A stretch of DNA of 64,000 nt from Comamonadaceae bacterium 2PF (GCA_005502875.1 SCMV01000017.1:1-64000), one strand, 5' to 3'. Positions 8,994 to 17,988 are shown, counted from the first letter of the stretch. Notes: generated from the sequence alone by a model not told the origin. Program-made: numbers and translations.

Positions 8994-10349
8994 TCAGGCT
9001 TGCGGGCGCCCCACCGAAGTCGCGGGCTCACCTGCGTGGGCGGCGTGGTTGCCGACAGCTTGAGCCGCAGCGACCGCTGCCACCGCACCCGCCAGGCTGC
9101 CACCGCTGAGTTCGCGGTCCAGGGCCTCGCGGTCGAGCTGGCCTTCCCAACGCGCCACCACGATGGTGGCCACGCTGTTGCCGATGAAGTTGGTCAAGGC
9201 GCGGGCCTCCGACATGAAGCGGTCCACGCCCAGGATCAGGGCCAGGCCGGCCACTGGCACCTCGGGCACCACGGCCAGCGTGGCGGCCAGGGTGATGAAG
9301 CCAGCGCCGGTCACACCCGAAGCGCCCTTGGAGGTCAGCATGGCCACGGCCAGCAAAGAGAGCTGCTGCATCAGCGTGAGCTCGATGTTCAAGGCCTGCG
9401 CCACGAAGAGCGCCGCCATCGTCAGGTAGATGTTGGTGCCGTCCAGGTTGAACGAATAGCCCGCGGGCACCACCAGACCGACCACCGGCTTGGCGCAGCC
9501 CAGGCGCTCGAGCTTGTGCATCAGCGGCACCAGGGCCGACTCGGACGACGAGGTGCCCAGCACGGTCAGCAGCTCTTCCTTGAGGTAGGCGATCAGCTTG
9601 AAGATGTTGAAGCCCGTGAGCGCCGCGATGGTGCCCAGCACGCCGACCACGAACACCAGGCAGCACAGGTAAAAGCTGGCCATCAGGAACATCAGCGGCT
9701 TGAGCGAGTCGACGCCGTACTTGCCCAGCGTGAAGGCCATGGCGCCGCCGGCACCGATGGGCGCGAGCTTCATGATCACGTTCATCATCGCGAAGAAGAT
9801 GTGCGAGCACTCTTCGATGAAGGTGTGCACCGCCTTGCTGCGACCGCCCATGCGCTGCATGGCGTAGCCGAAGAGCAGCGCCAGCAACAGCACCTGCAGC
9901 AGGTCACCCGAGCCGGTGAAGGCGTCGGTGAAGGTCTTGGGGATGATGTGCAGGATGAAGTCCACCGTGCTTTGCTCACCGGCCTTCTTGGCGAAAGCGG
10001 CCACGGCCTTGCCGTCCAGCGTGTGCGGGTCGGCGTTGAAGCCGGCACCCGGCTTGAGCACGTTGGCCACCAGCAGGCCGATGCCCAGCGCCAGGGTCGA
10101 GACCACCTCGAAGTAGGTGAAGGCCTTCACGCCCACGCGACCGACCTGTTTCATGTCGCTGCCATTGGCGATGCCCAGCACCACCGTGCAGAAGATGATC
10201 GGCGCGATCAGCATCTTGACCAGCGCGATGAAGCCATCGCCCAGCGGCTTGAGCTGCACGCCGAGTTGCGGGTTGACGATGCCGATGCAGGCGCCAGCGA
10301 CGATGGCGAGCACGACCCAGAAGTAGAGGCTGGAGGCGATGCGTTTCAT
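8994..10349 (-). CDS. dctA: C4-dicarboxylate:cation symporter DctA
   Basis: A 451-residue secondary transporter of the DAACS family, importing succinate, fumarate and malate. Recognisable parts are [19 protein letters not shown], the helical hairpin serine-rich [16 protein letters not shown], the substrate-site helix [19 protein letters not shown], and the [13 protein letters not shown] tail typical of DctA. The C-terminal 50 residues are Ala/Gly-rich and variable. The ATG at 10349 is chosen because the conserved N-terminal helix starts there. It heads a likely operon with lrgA and lrgB. I see no sigma-54 element upstream, although dctA is sigma-54-dependent in some bacteria. Confidence 0.93.
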   Translation of the reverse strand: MKRIASSLYFWVVLAIVAGACIGIVNPQLGVQLKPLGDGFIALVKMLIAPIIFCTVVLGIANGSDMKQVGRVGVKAFTYFEVVSTLALGIGLLVANVLKPGAGFNADPHTLDGKAVAAFAKKAGEQSTVDFILHIIPKTFTDAFTGSGDLLQVLLLALLFGYAMQRMGGRSKAVHTFIEECSHIFFAMMNVIMKLAPIGAGGAMAFTLGKYGVDSLKPLMFLMASFYLCCLVFVVGVLGTIAALTGFNIFKLIAYLKEELLTVLGTSSSESALVPLMHKLERLGCAKPVVGLVVPAGYSFNLDGTNIYLTMAALFVAQALNIELTLMQQLSLLAVAMLTSKGASGVTGAGFITLAATLAVVPEVPVAGLALILGVDRFMSEARALTNFIGNSVATIVVARWEGQLDREALDRELSGGSLAGAVAAVAAAQAVGNHAAHAGEPATSVGRPQA

Positions 10350-10370
10350 GGGGAGTCCGGGAGGGCGGAG

Positions 10371-10399
10371 CCGACAAGACAAACCGGCCACGCAGGCCG
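10371..10399 (-). terminator. Hairpin with T-rich tail between an unknown gene and dctA
   Basis: Read on the minus strand, CCGGCC-TGCGT-GGCCGG is followed by TTTGTCTTGT, the shape of an intrinsic terminator. It lies about 100 bases after the stop of the unknown gene ending at 10502 and only 22 bases before the dctA ATG, so it could instead structure the dctA leader. Confidence 0.4.
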
Positions 10400-10443
10400 G
10401 CTCACATGAAACGAAGGTTATCGAGCGGGAATCAGAAATAAAT

Positions 10444-10457
10444 TGTGGGGCTCCACA
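10444..10457. promoter_or_regulatory. Inverted repeat upstream of dctA
   Basis: TGTGG-GGCT-CCACA is a 5-base-arm inverted repeat about 95 bases upstream of the dctA start, next to an AT-rich run (AGAAATAAATT) that may contain promoter elements. It could be a regulator site for dctA-lrgAB. No known regulator consensus was matched. Confidence 0.25.
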
Positions 10458-10501
10458 TGCGCGCAGGGTCGAGCCCTCCCATTCGGGTGCTCAGGCCCGC
10501 A

Positions 10502-11512
10502 TCACCACTTCAACTCGTCGGGCACCAGGTAGACAAAGGCCTTGGGGTCGAAGACGATCTTCCAGCTCTTTTCAGGCAGCGGCTTGCCATCGAGCATGCC
10601 GCTCTGGCGAACGTGCAAGGGGGTGAAGGCCCCACCGTCGCGGATCGGGTCGGTGCGGTAGGTCCAGGTGGCGGCATCGCAGCGGGCGGGTGGCTCGGCG
10701 TCGGGCACCGCCTCGGCTTCTTCAGGCTCTTGCGGCTCTTGCGCCTGTGGCTGCCCTTCAAGCGAGGAATCAGCGCCGCTGGCCGACGAGGCCTGCGCCG
10801 ACGCAGCCTCGATTTCTGCCTGCTCGGCAGCCAGGACCTCCCGCTCCATGCGGGCCGCCCACTTCGCGTAGCGCTCGTCCGCCTGCGTGCAGCTCACGCT
10901 GGGCTTGGTCGTCACGGCCGCACGAAAACGCGCCAGCTCGACGATGGCGGCATCGCGCGGGGCCAGCACCACGTTGGTGAGGTTCACGGTGGTGTCGGGG
11001 GCCTCCAGGTCACTCTGCTGCTTGACGACCCAGCCCCACACCACGTCGCTCAAGGCCTCGAAGCGAACGCGCTCCGGCGTGAGCGGCACGCCCCAGTCAG
11101 CGCGTTCGGACAAGGCCACCTGTTCCAGCTCACCGGTCTGGGCGTTGCGCGTGACCTGGAAGAACCCGAACAGGTGCCCCGGCTGTCCATCGAGCGGCGC
11201 GCCACTGACCACGAAGTACAGGCCATCGCCCGGCCGCTTGTCCTGCAACTGCACCTGGTGCACCACGCGCACCACGTAGCTGCGCTTGTCGTTGCCCACG
11301 TAGAGCCAGCCCTTCTGCTCTTCGTCGTAGCGACCGTAGGTGGCGCCCATGATCGATTCAATGGTCTCGGTCTCGGGGATGGGCGCTTGCCGCTCGCGCC
11401 AGCTGTCGAAAGCGAACCAGCCGATGAGCACGATGAACAAAAGGCCCACGATGGCGAGGGCGCGCACCGCGTGCTTGCGAACAGGAGACACGGCCTTGGC
11501 AGACTCTTGCAT
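10502..11512 (-). CDS. Membrane-anchored protein of unknown function
   Basis: A 336-residue protein with one N-terminal transmembrane helix (RALAIVGLLFIVLIGWFAF, about residues 18-36) and a large domain, probably periplasmic. The central part (SYVVRVVHQVQLQDKRPGDG, YFVVSGAPLDGQPGHLFGFF) looks like a beta-rich globular domain. A low-complexity acidic stretch rich in Glu, Pro and Ala follows (about residues 225-275), then a conserved-looking C-terminal block ending KIVFDPKAFVYLVPDELKW. I do not recognise the family. ATG 11512 was chosen because the helix begins shortly after. It is transcribed divergently from the gene at 11743. Confidence 0.7.
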   Translation of the reverse strand: MQESAKAVSPVRKHAVRALAIVGLLFIVLIGWFAFDSWRERQAPIPETETIESIMGATYGRYDEEQKGWLYVGNDKRSYVVRVVHQVQLQDKRPGDGLYFVVSGAPLDGQPGHLFGFFQVTRNAQTGELEQVALSERADWGVPLTPERVRFEALSDVVWGWVVKQQSDLEAPDTTVNLTNVVLAPRDAAIVELARFRAAVTTKPSVSCTQADERYAKWAARMEREVLAAEQAEIEAASAQASSASGADSSLEGQPQAQEPQEPEEAEAVPDAEPPARCDAATWTYRTDPIRDGGAFTPLHVRQSGMLDGKPLPEKSWKIVFDPKAFVYLVPDELKW

Positions 11513-11742
11513 GACGACACCGGGCAGGGATGCCTCGTCGGGGCGCCCTCGGTGAAGCGCCCGACCATCCCTGGCTGTTTGTTGATTTGTGAGGGCGGCA
11601 TTTTCCTCCACCCTGCCCCGGCCGCCGAGTCGATACATCTGGTGACACCAGAGTCGGGGAGCCCGGTGTCCACCAGGCCCACCCGAGTCGCCAAGCATCG
11701 GCTTCGCGCCCTATAGTGCCGGTCCGCTCTGCAAGGCCCTCC

Positions 11743-12768
11743 ATGTCCCCCTCGCGCATCCCCTGGCTCACCGTGACCTGCTGCCTGATGGCCCTCGGCA
11801 TCGCGGCGATGGTGCCCTGGCAACCCGCTCTGAGCCAAAGCTGGTGGCGAGGCTGGCATGCGGCCGTGCCACTGATCGGCGCCGGCGCGGCCTGGCTGGG
11901 TGGCGTGTCTGCCGACCCCGACCGGGCCCCGGAGCGCCGCATGCAGGTCATCAGCGCGCTGGTGCTCCTGGTCACCGTCTGGCTGGCGCCGACCGTGGCC
12001 GAGCGCTGGCAAGCCGCCGCGCCGACCGGCCAGGAAGCCTGCTGGTGGCTGACCGCGCTGAGCGCATCGCTGGCACCGGCTGCGGTGGCGCTGCCGCTGT
12101 CGGTGATCGGGGGCTTGAGCCTGTTCACGCTGGCCAATCACCCGGTCATGCCGCGTCCGGCCGCCTGGCTGGCCTGGTTGGGCAGCGCCGCTTTCGCACT
12201 GGCTTTGCTCCACCAGGTGGGCGCGCTGGTGATCCCACACAGCTTCGGCGCGCCGGTGTGGGTGTTCGCGGTCGGCTTGCTGGCGCTGCCTTTCCAGATG
12301 CGGGGCAACTCGATCTACGTGGCGGGCCCGCTGTGGCTGGTCTGCGTCAGCGCCCTGACCCACCTGGGTCTGAACACCGTGATGCCTGAGCCAGCGCCGC
12401 TGGGCTGGTGGCTGCTGGGCTCGGTGGCCATCGGCTTGCCGGTATGGCTCGTGTGGCTGCATCGACTGGACGCGATCGCCCGCTTCGACCGCCAGCAGGA
12501 GGCCGCGCGCGAACTCAAGGCCCACGAGGACGAGGCCGCCAAGGCGGAACAAGATTCGGCGGACGAGCTCGCCTTCGCCTTGCACGAGATCACATCGGCG
12601 CTCGAGTCGGCCGATGAAGCCGAGCAAGCGGAGCCCGAGCTCGCCGAAACCCCGCTGGCCCGCAAGCGCCGTTTGCGCCGCGAGGCCCGCGCACGCCAGC
12701 ATGCGCTCGAGGCCCACCTGGACAGCCCCGAAGCCCAGGAAGGCGCAGACAAGTACACCCGCGAGTGA
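11743..12768 (+). CDS. Multi-pass membrane protein with acidic coiled-coil tail, unknown function
   Basis: A 341-residue protein with about eight hydrophobic helices between residues 5 and 235, for example LTVTCCLMALGIAAMVP, AWLAWLGSAAFALALLH and PVWVFAVGLLALPFQ. A cytoplasmic tail of about 100 residues follows, rich in Glu, Ala and Lys, probably coiled coil (DRQQEAARELKAHEDEAAK) with a basic patch (ARKRRLRREARARQ). I do not recognise the family. Start is ATG 11743, not the in-frame GTG at 11716. The next gene begins four bases after its stop, so it shares an operon with the adenylate-forming enzyme, pnuC and nadR. Confidence 0.7.
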   Translation: MSPSRIPWLTVTCCLMALGIAAMVPWQPALSQSWWRGWHAAVPLIGAGAAWLGGVSADPDRAPERRMQVISALVLLVTVWLAPTVAERWQAAAPTGQEACWWLTALSASLAPAAVALPLSVIGGLSLFTLANHPVMPRPAAWLAWLGSAAFALALLHQVGALVIPHSFGAPVWVFAVGLLALPFQMRGNSIYVAGPLWLVCVSALTHLGLNTVMPEPAPLGWWLLGSVAIGLPVWLVWLHRLDAIARFDRQQEAARELKAHEDEAAKAEQDSADELAFALHEITSALESADEAEQAEPELAETPLARKRRLRREARARQHALEAHLDSPEAQEGADKYTRE

Positions 12769-12772
12769 GCCC

Positions 12773-14179
12773 GTGCACACCCCGGCCCAGCACTCGACCG
12801 CACCGGACTGGCAGGCACTCACCTCGCCGAGCCGGCTGCCTGGCTTGAGCGCCCACGGCGAGGCCATGCTGCGCCGGTTGCGCGAACACCCAGCGGCGCC
12901 CAGGTTCCGCGACATGAGCGGCCACCGACTCAGCGCGGCGATGCGCTGGCAGGCCCGTTGCCGCCAGCCCTGGCTGCTGCACGCGCCGGTGTCCAGCGGC
13001 TCACCGCCCGCGTGGGTCTGGCCCTGGTTGCTGGCCAACCGGCACAACGTGGCCGCATGGCCCGATGCGCGAAGCCTGGCACGCGGCTGGCACCACCTGC
13101 CCACCACCTGCCGGGCCGACCTGTCCAGCCACCTGATCCGCCACGTCTCGCGCCGGCACGTGCTGCGGCCCGGCGCCGATGCGCCCCTGCTGTGCTTCAG
13201 CACCAGCGGCACCACCGGCCACCCCTTGCGCGTGCCTTCGAGTCCGCTGGCAGCGGCCGCCTACCCGGTGCTGCACGAGCGGGCGCTGCGCCTGCACGGT
13301 GTGCGCATGCAGGCCGGCCGGGGTGACGTCGGCATCGTGCTGGCTGGCTTTCAGCAACGCTGCTTCACCTATGTCTCGGTCAACCCGATGCGAGGCGAAT
13401 GCGGCCTGGCCAAGGTGAACCTCCAGCCCGGCGAGTGGCGACATCCCCAGGACCGGGCCACCTACCTGGACGCCATGGCCCCCGAGCTCATCTCCGGTGA
13501 CCCCGTCTCGCTCAGCGAGCTGGCGACGCTGGGCATGCGGCACCGCCCCCGCGCACTCCTGTCCACATCGATGGCGATGAGCGAGGGCCTCAAGGCCCGG
13601 CTGGCTGCGCACTTCGACTGCCCCGTGGTCGATCTGTACTCCATGAACGAGGCCGGCCCCATCGCGGCCCACGTGCCCGAGGTCGACGCCTTCGTGCTGT
13701 TGCAACCGGGCCTGTGCGTGGAGGTGCTGGACGACACCGGTCGCCCCGTGCCCGCAGGCGAGCACGGAGAGGTCACGCTGACTGGCGGCATCAACCCCTG
13801 CCTGCCCCTGCTGCGCTACCGCACCGGGGACCACGCCCGCCTGGTGCACACGCCACTGGGCCCGGCCCTGCGCGACCTGCAGGGCCGCCCGCCGGTGAGC
13901 TTCCTGCACGCCAACGGGCACTGGGTCAACAACGTGGAGCTGAGCCAGCGCCTGCGCCACCTCGACCTGCGGCGTCACGCGCTCCACCAGCACACCGACC
14001 GCTCCCTGGTGCTGCGCCTGCAAAGCGACGCGCCAGACACCGAGGCCCTGCACGCCCGCCTCAGGCAGATCCTGCAAGGCCTGCTGGGTGAGCTGCCGCT
14101 GCGCATCGAAGCGCTGCACGCCGACGACAAGGTCCGCCAGTACACCAGTGACCTGCAGCCCCCCCATGCCCTGGCCTGA
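12773..14179 (+). CDS. Adenylate-forming (AMP-ligase) enzyme of the PaaK-like type
   Basis: A 468-residue protein of the ANL superfamily. The nucleotide loop is STSGTTGHPLRVP (A3), the A5-like motif is YSMNEAGPIAAH, and RYRTGDHARL corresponds to the A7/A8 hinge region. A usual A10 PxxxxGK lysine is not evident; DDKVRQYTSD occupies that position. It resembles the phenylacetate-CoA ligase/coenzyme F390 synthetase branch rather than classical acyl-CoA synthetases. GTG 12773 is used as start because it lies four bases after the preceding stop. Its end overlaps pnuC by 14 bases. The substrate is unknown; the operon suggests a link to pyridine nucleotide metabolism, which is inference. Confidence 0.75.
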   Translation: MHTPAQHSTAPDWQALTSPSRLPGLSAHGEAMLRRLREHPAAPRFRDMSGHRLSAAMRWQARCRQPWLLHAPVSSGSPPAWVWPWLLANRHNVAAWPDARSLARGWHHLPTTCRADLSSHLIRHVSRRHVLRPGADAPLLCFSTSGTTGHPLRVPSSPLAAAAYPVLHERALRLHGVRMQAGRGDVGIVLAGFQQRCFTYVSVNPMRGECGLAKVNLQPGEWRHPQDRATYLDAMAPELISGDPVSLSELATLGMRHRPRALLSTSMAMSEGLKARLAAHFDCPVVDLYSMNEAGPIAAHVPEVDAFVLLQPGLCVEVLDDTGRPVPAGEHGEVTLTGGINPCLPLLRYRTGDHARLVHTPLGPALRDLQGRPPVSFLHANGHWVNNVELSQRLRHLDLRRHALHQHTDRSLVLRLQSDAPDTEALHARLRQILQGLLGELPLRIEALHADDKVRQYTSDLQPPHALA

Positions 14180-14747
14180 CACGCTCGCCCTGCTCGAATG
14201 GTCCGCCACGCTGATGACGGCGCTGTGCGTGGTCCTGGCCGCGCGGCGCCACATCGCCACCTGGCCCGTGGGCATCGTGGGCAGCGCCCTGTACATGCGC
14301 CTGTTTCACGACACGCAGCTCTACGCCGACGCCACCCTGCAAGCCTTCTTCATCGGCACCGGCCTGTGGGGCTGGCGATCGTGGCTCAGGCAGGCGCACA
14401 CCCCGCTCACCCACGCGCCGACCGCCGCGCCCCGGCTCACCCTTGAGAACTGGCTGATGCTGCTGGCGCTGGGCCTGGGCGTGACGCTCGCCTACGGGGC
14501 GCTGCTGGCGCACTGGACCCAGGCCTACGCGCCCTTCTGGGATTCGGCCGTGCTGTCGAGCAGCGTCATCGCGCAGTGGCTGCTGATGCAGGGGCGGCGC
14601 GAGACCTGGCCTTGCTGGATCCTGGTCAACACCATCTCGGTGCCGCTGTACCTGAGCCGCGGCCTGCACATCACCGCCGTGCTCTACGCCTTGCTGTGGC
14701 TCAACGCCTGGCATGGCTGGTGGGTGTGGCGCCGGGCCAGGCCATGA
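14166..14747 (+). CDS. pnuC: Nicotinamide riboside transporter PnuC
   Basis: A 193-residue inner-membrane protein with about seven helices. The PnuC signature WPVGIVGSALYMRLFHDTQLYADA followed by TGLWGWRSWLRQ is clear, as is the C-terminal WILVNTISVPLYLSRGLH. PnuC passes nicotinamide riboside into the cell by facilitated diffusion, and phosphorylation by NadR traps it, which fits the next gene. ATG 14166 lies within the preceding gene, and its TGA overlaps the nadR start (ATGA). Confidence 0.92.
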   Translation: MPWPDTLALLEWSATLMTALCVVLAARRHIATWPVGIVGSALYMRLFHDTQLYADATLQAFFIGTGLWGWRSWLRQAHTPLTHAPTAAPRLTLENWLMLLALGLGVTLAYGALLAHWTQAYAPFWDSAVLSSSVIAQWLLMQGRRETWPCWILVNTISVPLYLSRGLHITAVLYALLWLNAWHGWWVWRRARP

Positions 14748-15838
14748 GCACCTCCCTCACACGCCACCGGCTGGGCCTGGTGGTCGGCAAATTCTCGCCA
14801 CTGCACCGGGGCCACGAGCACGTCATCCATCGGGCGCAACAGGCCTGCGATCAGGTGCTCGTGCTCGGCTACAGCCAGCCCACGTTCGCGGGTTGCGAAC
14901 GCGGTCGCCGCGAGGCCTGGGTGCGGCGACGCTTCCCGGGCGTCATCAACCTGCAGATCGACGACGCCTGGGTGCGCGAGCGCTGTGCAAGCCTGGGCCT
15001 GCCCTGGCGGCCCATGCCCGACAACCTGGCCAGCGATCAGGCGCAACAAGCATGGCTGGCCTGGCTGCTCGACGGCCCCATCGGCCTGCGCCCCGACGCC
15101 ATGTTCGCCAGCGAGCCCTACCTCGTGCCCACATGCGACCGGCTGGCACGCACCTGGGGCCAGGGCGTGACGCCCGTGAGCGTCGACCCAGATCGCACCC
15201 TGCACCCCATCAGCGCCCGGACCCTGCGCCAGGACGTGCACGCCCACCGCAAGTGGCTGCACCCCGATGTCTACCGCGATTTCGTCGGACGGGTTGCGCT
15301 GCTCGGTGGTGAGTCCAGCGGCAAGACCACCCTGGCCGAAGCCCTGGCCAGCGCCGAGGGCACGGTGTGGGTGCCCGAGCACGGGCGCGAACGCTGGCAG
15401 GCCTGCGGCGGCCACCTGAGCCTCGGCGACCTCGTCGACATCGCCCGCATCCAGGTCGAACACGAAGAGGCCCTGCTCAGCCAGGCCCACCGCTGGCTGG
15501 TGTGCGACACCTCGCCACTGACCACATGGGGCTACGCGGGCTGGATGTTCGGCCACCAAGCACCCGAGCTGACGCTGGCGGCCCAACGCCCCTACGACCT
15601 GCTGGTGCTGTGCGAGCCCGACTTCGGCTTCGTGCAGGACGGCACCCGACGCAGCGCCGACTTCCAGCGCGAGCAACACCGCTGGTACGAGGCGCAATTG
15701 CTCAGCCGAGACGAGCCCGTGCTGCGCGTGCACGGTCCGCTGGCGCAAAGGGTGGCACAGGTGCAGGCCGCCCTGGCCCGGCTGACGACGGCGTCACCGC
15801 AGGTCGGTCAACCGGGTGGTCCCGCCGACCCATCCTGA
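14744..15838 (+). CDS. nadR: Bifunctional NMN adenylyltransferase / nicotinamide riboside kinase (NadR type)
   Basis: A 364-residue cytoplasmic enzyme of NAD salvage. The N-terminal nucleotidyltransferase has GKFSPLHRGHEHVIHRAQ (HxGH motif) and the ISARTLRQD segment. The C-terminal kinase has a P-loop, LLGGESSGKTTLAEAL, and an acidic motif in VCDTSPLTTWGYAGW. The N-terminal helix-turn-helix of the enterobacterial repressor form is absent, so it should be purely enzymatic. It starts at ATG 14744, overlapping the pnuC stop. Its last 31 bases overlap tail-to-tail with the anti-sigma gene on the other strand. Confidence 0.92.
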   Translation: MSTSLTRHRLGLVVGKFSPLHRGHEHVIHRAQQACDQVLVLGYSQPTFAGCERGRREAWVRRRFPGVINLQIDDAWVRERCASLGLPWRPMPDNLASDQAQQAWLAWLLDGPIGLRPDAMFASEPYLVPTCDRLARTWGQGVTPVSVDPDRTLHPISARTLRQDVHAHRKWLHPDVYRDFVGRVALLGGESSGKTTLAEALASAEGTVWVPEHGRERWQACGGHLSLGDLVDIARIQVEHEEALLSQAHRWLVCDTSPLTTWGYAGWMFGHQAPELTLAAQRPYDLLVLCEPDFGFVQDGTRRSADFQREQHRWYEAQLLSRDEPVLRVHGPLAQRVAQVQAALARLTTASPQVGQPGGPADPS

Positions 15839-16038
15839 TCCGGCGAATCATCGGGGCGCTGAAGGCGATCACGGTGCGCCGACAGGATGTCATCGAGTGC
15901 GCGATCGTTGTGCTCGAACGCACGGCACCGCGTGCACACCCAACGGTGCTGACCGGCTTGCAGGCGCGTGAGCCAACCGGCCTCCTGCAGCTCACCCGAG
16001 GCCACCAGGTCGGTGAAACGGCGGCAGCTGATCAGCAT
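15808..16038 (-). CDS. Small zinc-binding anti-sigma factor (ZAS type)
   Basis: A 76-residue soluble protein. His31, Cys35 and Cys38 form HRWVCTRC, the HX3CX2C zinc site of ZAS anti-sigma factors, and an earlier Cys5 in MLISCRRF could complete the site. The start MLISCRRFTDLVASG is typical of short anti-sigma proteins encoded after ECF sigma genes. No transmembrane helix is present, so it would act in the cytoplasm, perhaps sensing redox state or metal as RsrA or ChrR do. ATG 16038 lies seven bases inside the sigma gene, indicating coupling. Confidence 0.75.
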   Translation of the reverse strand: MLISCRRFTDLVASGELQEAGWLTRLQAGQHRWVCTRCRAFEHNDRALDDILSAHRDRLQRPDDSPDQDGSAGPPG

Positions 16039-16625
16039 CGCTCGCCCCCTTCAAACCAGTTCTGCGTCAGGCAAACCTGCAGCTGTTTGCGCGCGCGGCT
16101 CATGCACTGCCAGTAATCGGTCTTGCTCATGCCCAGCACGGTGCAGATCTCGTCGGCCTCGCATTCGAGCAGCTCTTTCATGCTGAAGACGCGCGCCGGC
16201 TTGCTGGGCAACTTGTGCACGCAGGCGTCGACCACCGCGAAGAACTGATCCGACGCCAGCATGCCCTCTGGCGACTGCCACAGCGAAGGCTCGACCCCGG
16301 GATGCCAATGCCCCCTCTCGTCGAACAGGGCCTCGTCCAGGTCGCTAGAGACCAGCTCGCTGACGGGTTGCTCGCGTCGGTAGCGCTGGCGCAGTCGGTC
16401 GGTGATCTTGTGCTTGAGGATGCCGAACAGGTAGCTGCGCGGCTCGAGCACCTCGGCTGCATCGGCCTGGGCGCACAGCGCAGCGGCCAGGGCCTCCTGA
16501 ACGGCGTCCTCGGCATCCTCGCGCGGCTGGATGTGGAGCTGAGCGAAACGCAGCATGGGCGTGCGCCAGCGACGGGCCCAATCGGCCACGGTGTCACTGC
16601 GACTCGGTGAGCGGGTCTGTGCCAT
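16032..16625 (-). CDS. ECF-type sigma-70 family RNA polymerase sigma factor
   Basis: A 197-residue protein. Region 2 is visible as MLRFAQLHIQPREDAEDAVQEALAA and SYLFGILKHKITDRLRQRYR. Region 4 is a helix-turn-helix at VFSMKELLECEADEICTVLG followed by MSKTDYWQCMSRARKQLQVCL. A longer than usual linker (VSSDLDEALFDERGHWHPGV) separates the two regions, as in the group that pairs with short ZAS anti-sigma proteins. ATG 16625 was chosen; a TTG at 16637 is also in frame. It is divergent from the CPBP protease gene across 61 bases, where an autoregulated promoter may lie. Confidence 0.88.
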   Translation of the reverse strand: MAQTRSPSRSDTVADWARRWRTPMLRFAQLHIQPREDAEDAVQEALAAALCAQADAAEVLEPRSYLFGILKHKITDRLRQRYRREQPVSELVSSDLDEALFDERGHWHPGVEPSLWQSPEGMLASDQFFAVVDACVHKLPSKPARVFSMKELLECEADEICTVLGMSKTDYWQCMSRARKQLQVCLTQNWFEGGERC

Positions 16626-16686
16626 GCGCGGATTCAACCACGAACCGGCGGGCCTCGGCCTCGCTCAGGGGCCACAATCGCGCCCC

Positions 16687-17628
16687 ATGGCCACAACCCT
16701 GCCCTTCCTCGCGCTCGCCCTCGCAGGGCTGGCCTGGTGGTGTCAGCGCCGACCACCCGAAGCGGTCGCCGGCATCGCCCCCTTGCGCACACCGAGTCGG
16801 CTGATCGGCCTGCCCGCCTGGGCGCTGTGCTGGGTGGCTGCAGCAGCCCTGGGCGGATGGAGCGGTTTGCTCGATGCCATGGGCGTTGCCGCCGTGGCAG
16901 CCTGCATCGGCCTGTCCTGCTGGGGCGCGAACGCAGCGGTGCACCGGCCCCACCGTGCGCCGCCACGCTGGATGCCCTGGGTGGTGGGCGCCTTCGCCCT
17001 TGCCCTGGCGTTGCACGCCGTGCCCGGTTTTCACAACCCCCTGGTGCTCGACCAGGTCCAATGGCGCCCCGGCGACCCCGCGTTCAGCCTGAGGGCCTCT
17101 TTCGACAAAGCCAACGCGGCCCTGATGCTGTGGGTGATGGTGGTGCCGCGCGGTCCGGCCGCGAGCTGGGGCGCGCGCCCGTCGCTCACCACGATGGCGA
17201 TCGCCAGCCTGACCACCGCCCTGACGCTGGGCCTGGGCTGGGCCTGGGGCCTGACCGAGCCGGCGTCCAGCTGGCCCCAAGTGCCCGGTCAAGCCCTGGC
17301 GCTGCCGCTCTTCCTGCTGCTGAACCTCTTTGTCACCTGCCTGGCCGAAGAGGCATTTTTCAGGGGCCTGCTCCAAACGGCCTTGATGAAACGCCTGTCT
17401 GTCCATGGCTGGGGTGGCCGGCTGAGCGCCATCGCCCTGCCCGCCGCGCTGTTCGGTCTGGCCCACCTGGGCGGCGGGCCGCAAATGGCGGCACTGGCCA
17501 CGCTCGTCGGCCTGGGCAGCGGGTGGGTTTTTGCCCGCACCCGTTGCATCGAGGCCGCCGTGCTGACCCATTTCACCGTCAACGCGGTGCACTTGCTGGC
17601 CTTCACCTACCCCGCGCGCCTAGGCTGA
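16687..17628 (+). CDS. CPBP family intramembrane metalloprotease
   Basis: A 313-residue polytopic membrane protein. The CPBP (Abi/CAAX protease) motifs are CLAEEAFFRGLLQTAL (EExxxR-type), the His in AALFGLAHLGGG, and HFTVNAVHLL near the C-terminus. Such enzymes cleave membrane substrates or mature peptides; the substrate here is unknown. ATG 16687 follows a weak ribosome-binding region; the frame stays open upstream into the sigma gene's promoter but has no conserved residues there. Confidence 0.85.
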   Translation: MATTLPFLALALAGLAWWCQRRPPEAVAGIAPLRTPSRLIGLPAWALCWVAAAALGGWSGLLDAMGVAAVAACIGLSCWGANAAVHRPHRAPPRWMPWVVGAFALALALHAVPGFHNPLVLDQVQWRPGDPAFSLRASFDKANAALMLWVMVVPRGPAASWGARPSLTTMAIASLTTALTLGLGWAWGLTEPASSWPQVPGQALALPLFLLLNLFVTCLAEEAFFRGLLQTALMKRLSVHGWGGRLSAIALPAALFGLAHLGGGPQMAALATLVGLGSGWVFARTRCIEAAVLTHFTVNAVHLLAFTYPARLG

Positions 17629-17729
17629 ACCCTGCTGAAACCGCGGATCGGTACACTGTCGCCCTTCGAGCAGGCGCCCCGCAGCGCCACCGCCTTGCCC
17701 TCACCACGCCCTGCCGGGCACCGCACACC

Positions 17730-17975
17730 ATGAGCCAGACCGAACGCCCCGAACTGCCCGACCGCCTCTCGATCGACCCGCGCAGCCCGCACCACGTCGC
17801 CGCCGTGTTCCAGCACGACATCGGCATCCGCTTCAACGACAAGGAGCGCAACGACGTCGAGGAATACTGCGTCAGCGAAGGCTGGGTCAAGGTGCCCGCC
17901 GGCAAAACGCTCGACCGCAAGGGCCGCCCCATGTGCATCAAGCTCAAGGGCAAGGTGGAAGCGTTCTACCGCTGA
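17730..17975 (+). CDS. DUF3297 family small protein
   Basis: An 81-residue protein, MSQTERPELPDRLSIDPRSP then GIRFNDKERNDVEEYCVSEG and MCIKLKGKVEAFY at the end, matching the DUF3297 family common in Proteobacteria. It is soluble and of unknown role, probably glutathione- or nucleic-acid-related only by hearsay, so no function is assigned. ATG 17730 has no strong ribosome-binding site. It is separated from the protease gene by 101 bases and from nirB by 250. Confidence 0.85.
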   Translation: MSQTERPELPDRLSIDPRSPHHVAAVFQHDIGIRFNDKERNDVEEYCVSEGWVKVPAGKTLDRKGRPMCIKLKGKVEAFYR

Positions 17976-17988
17976 CGCACCGCGAACG

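Noticed and set aside
11050-13215. A 721-codon minus-strand frame crossing the divergent promoter before 11743
   Set aside because: It overlaps the known coding strand of two genes in other frames and has no start signal or motif.
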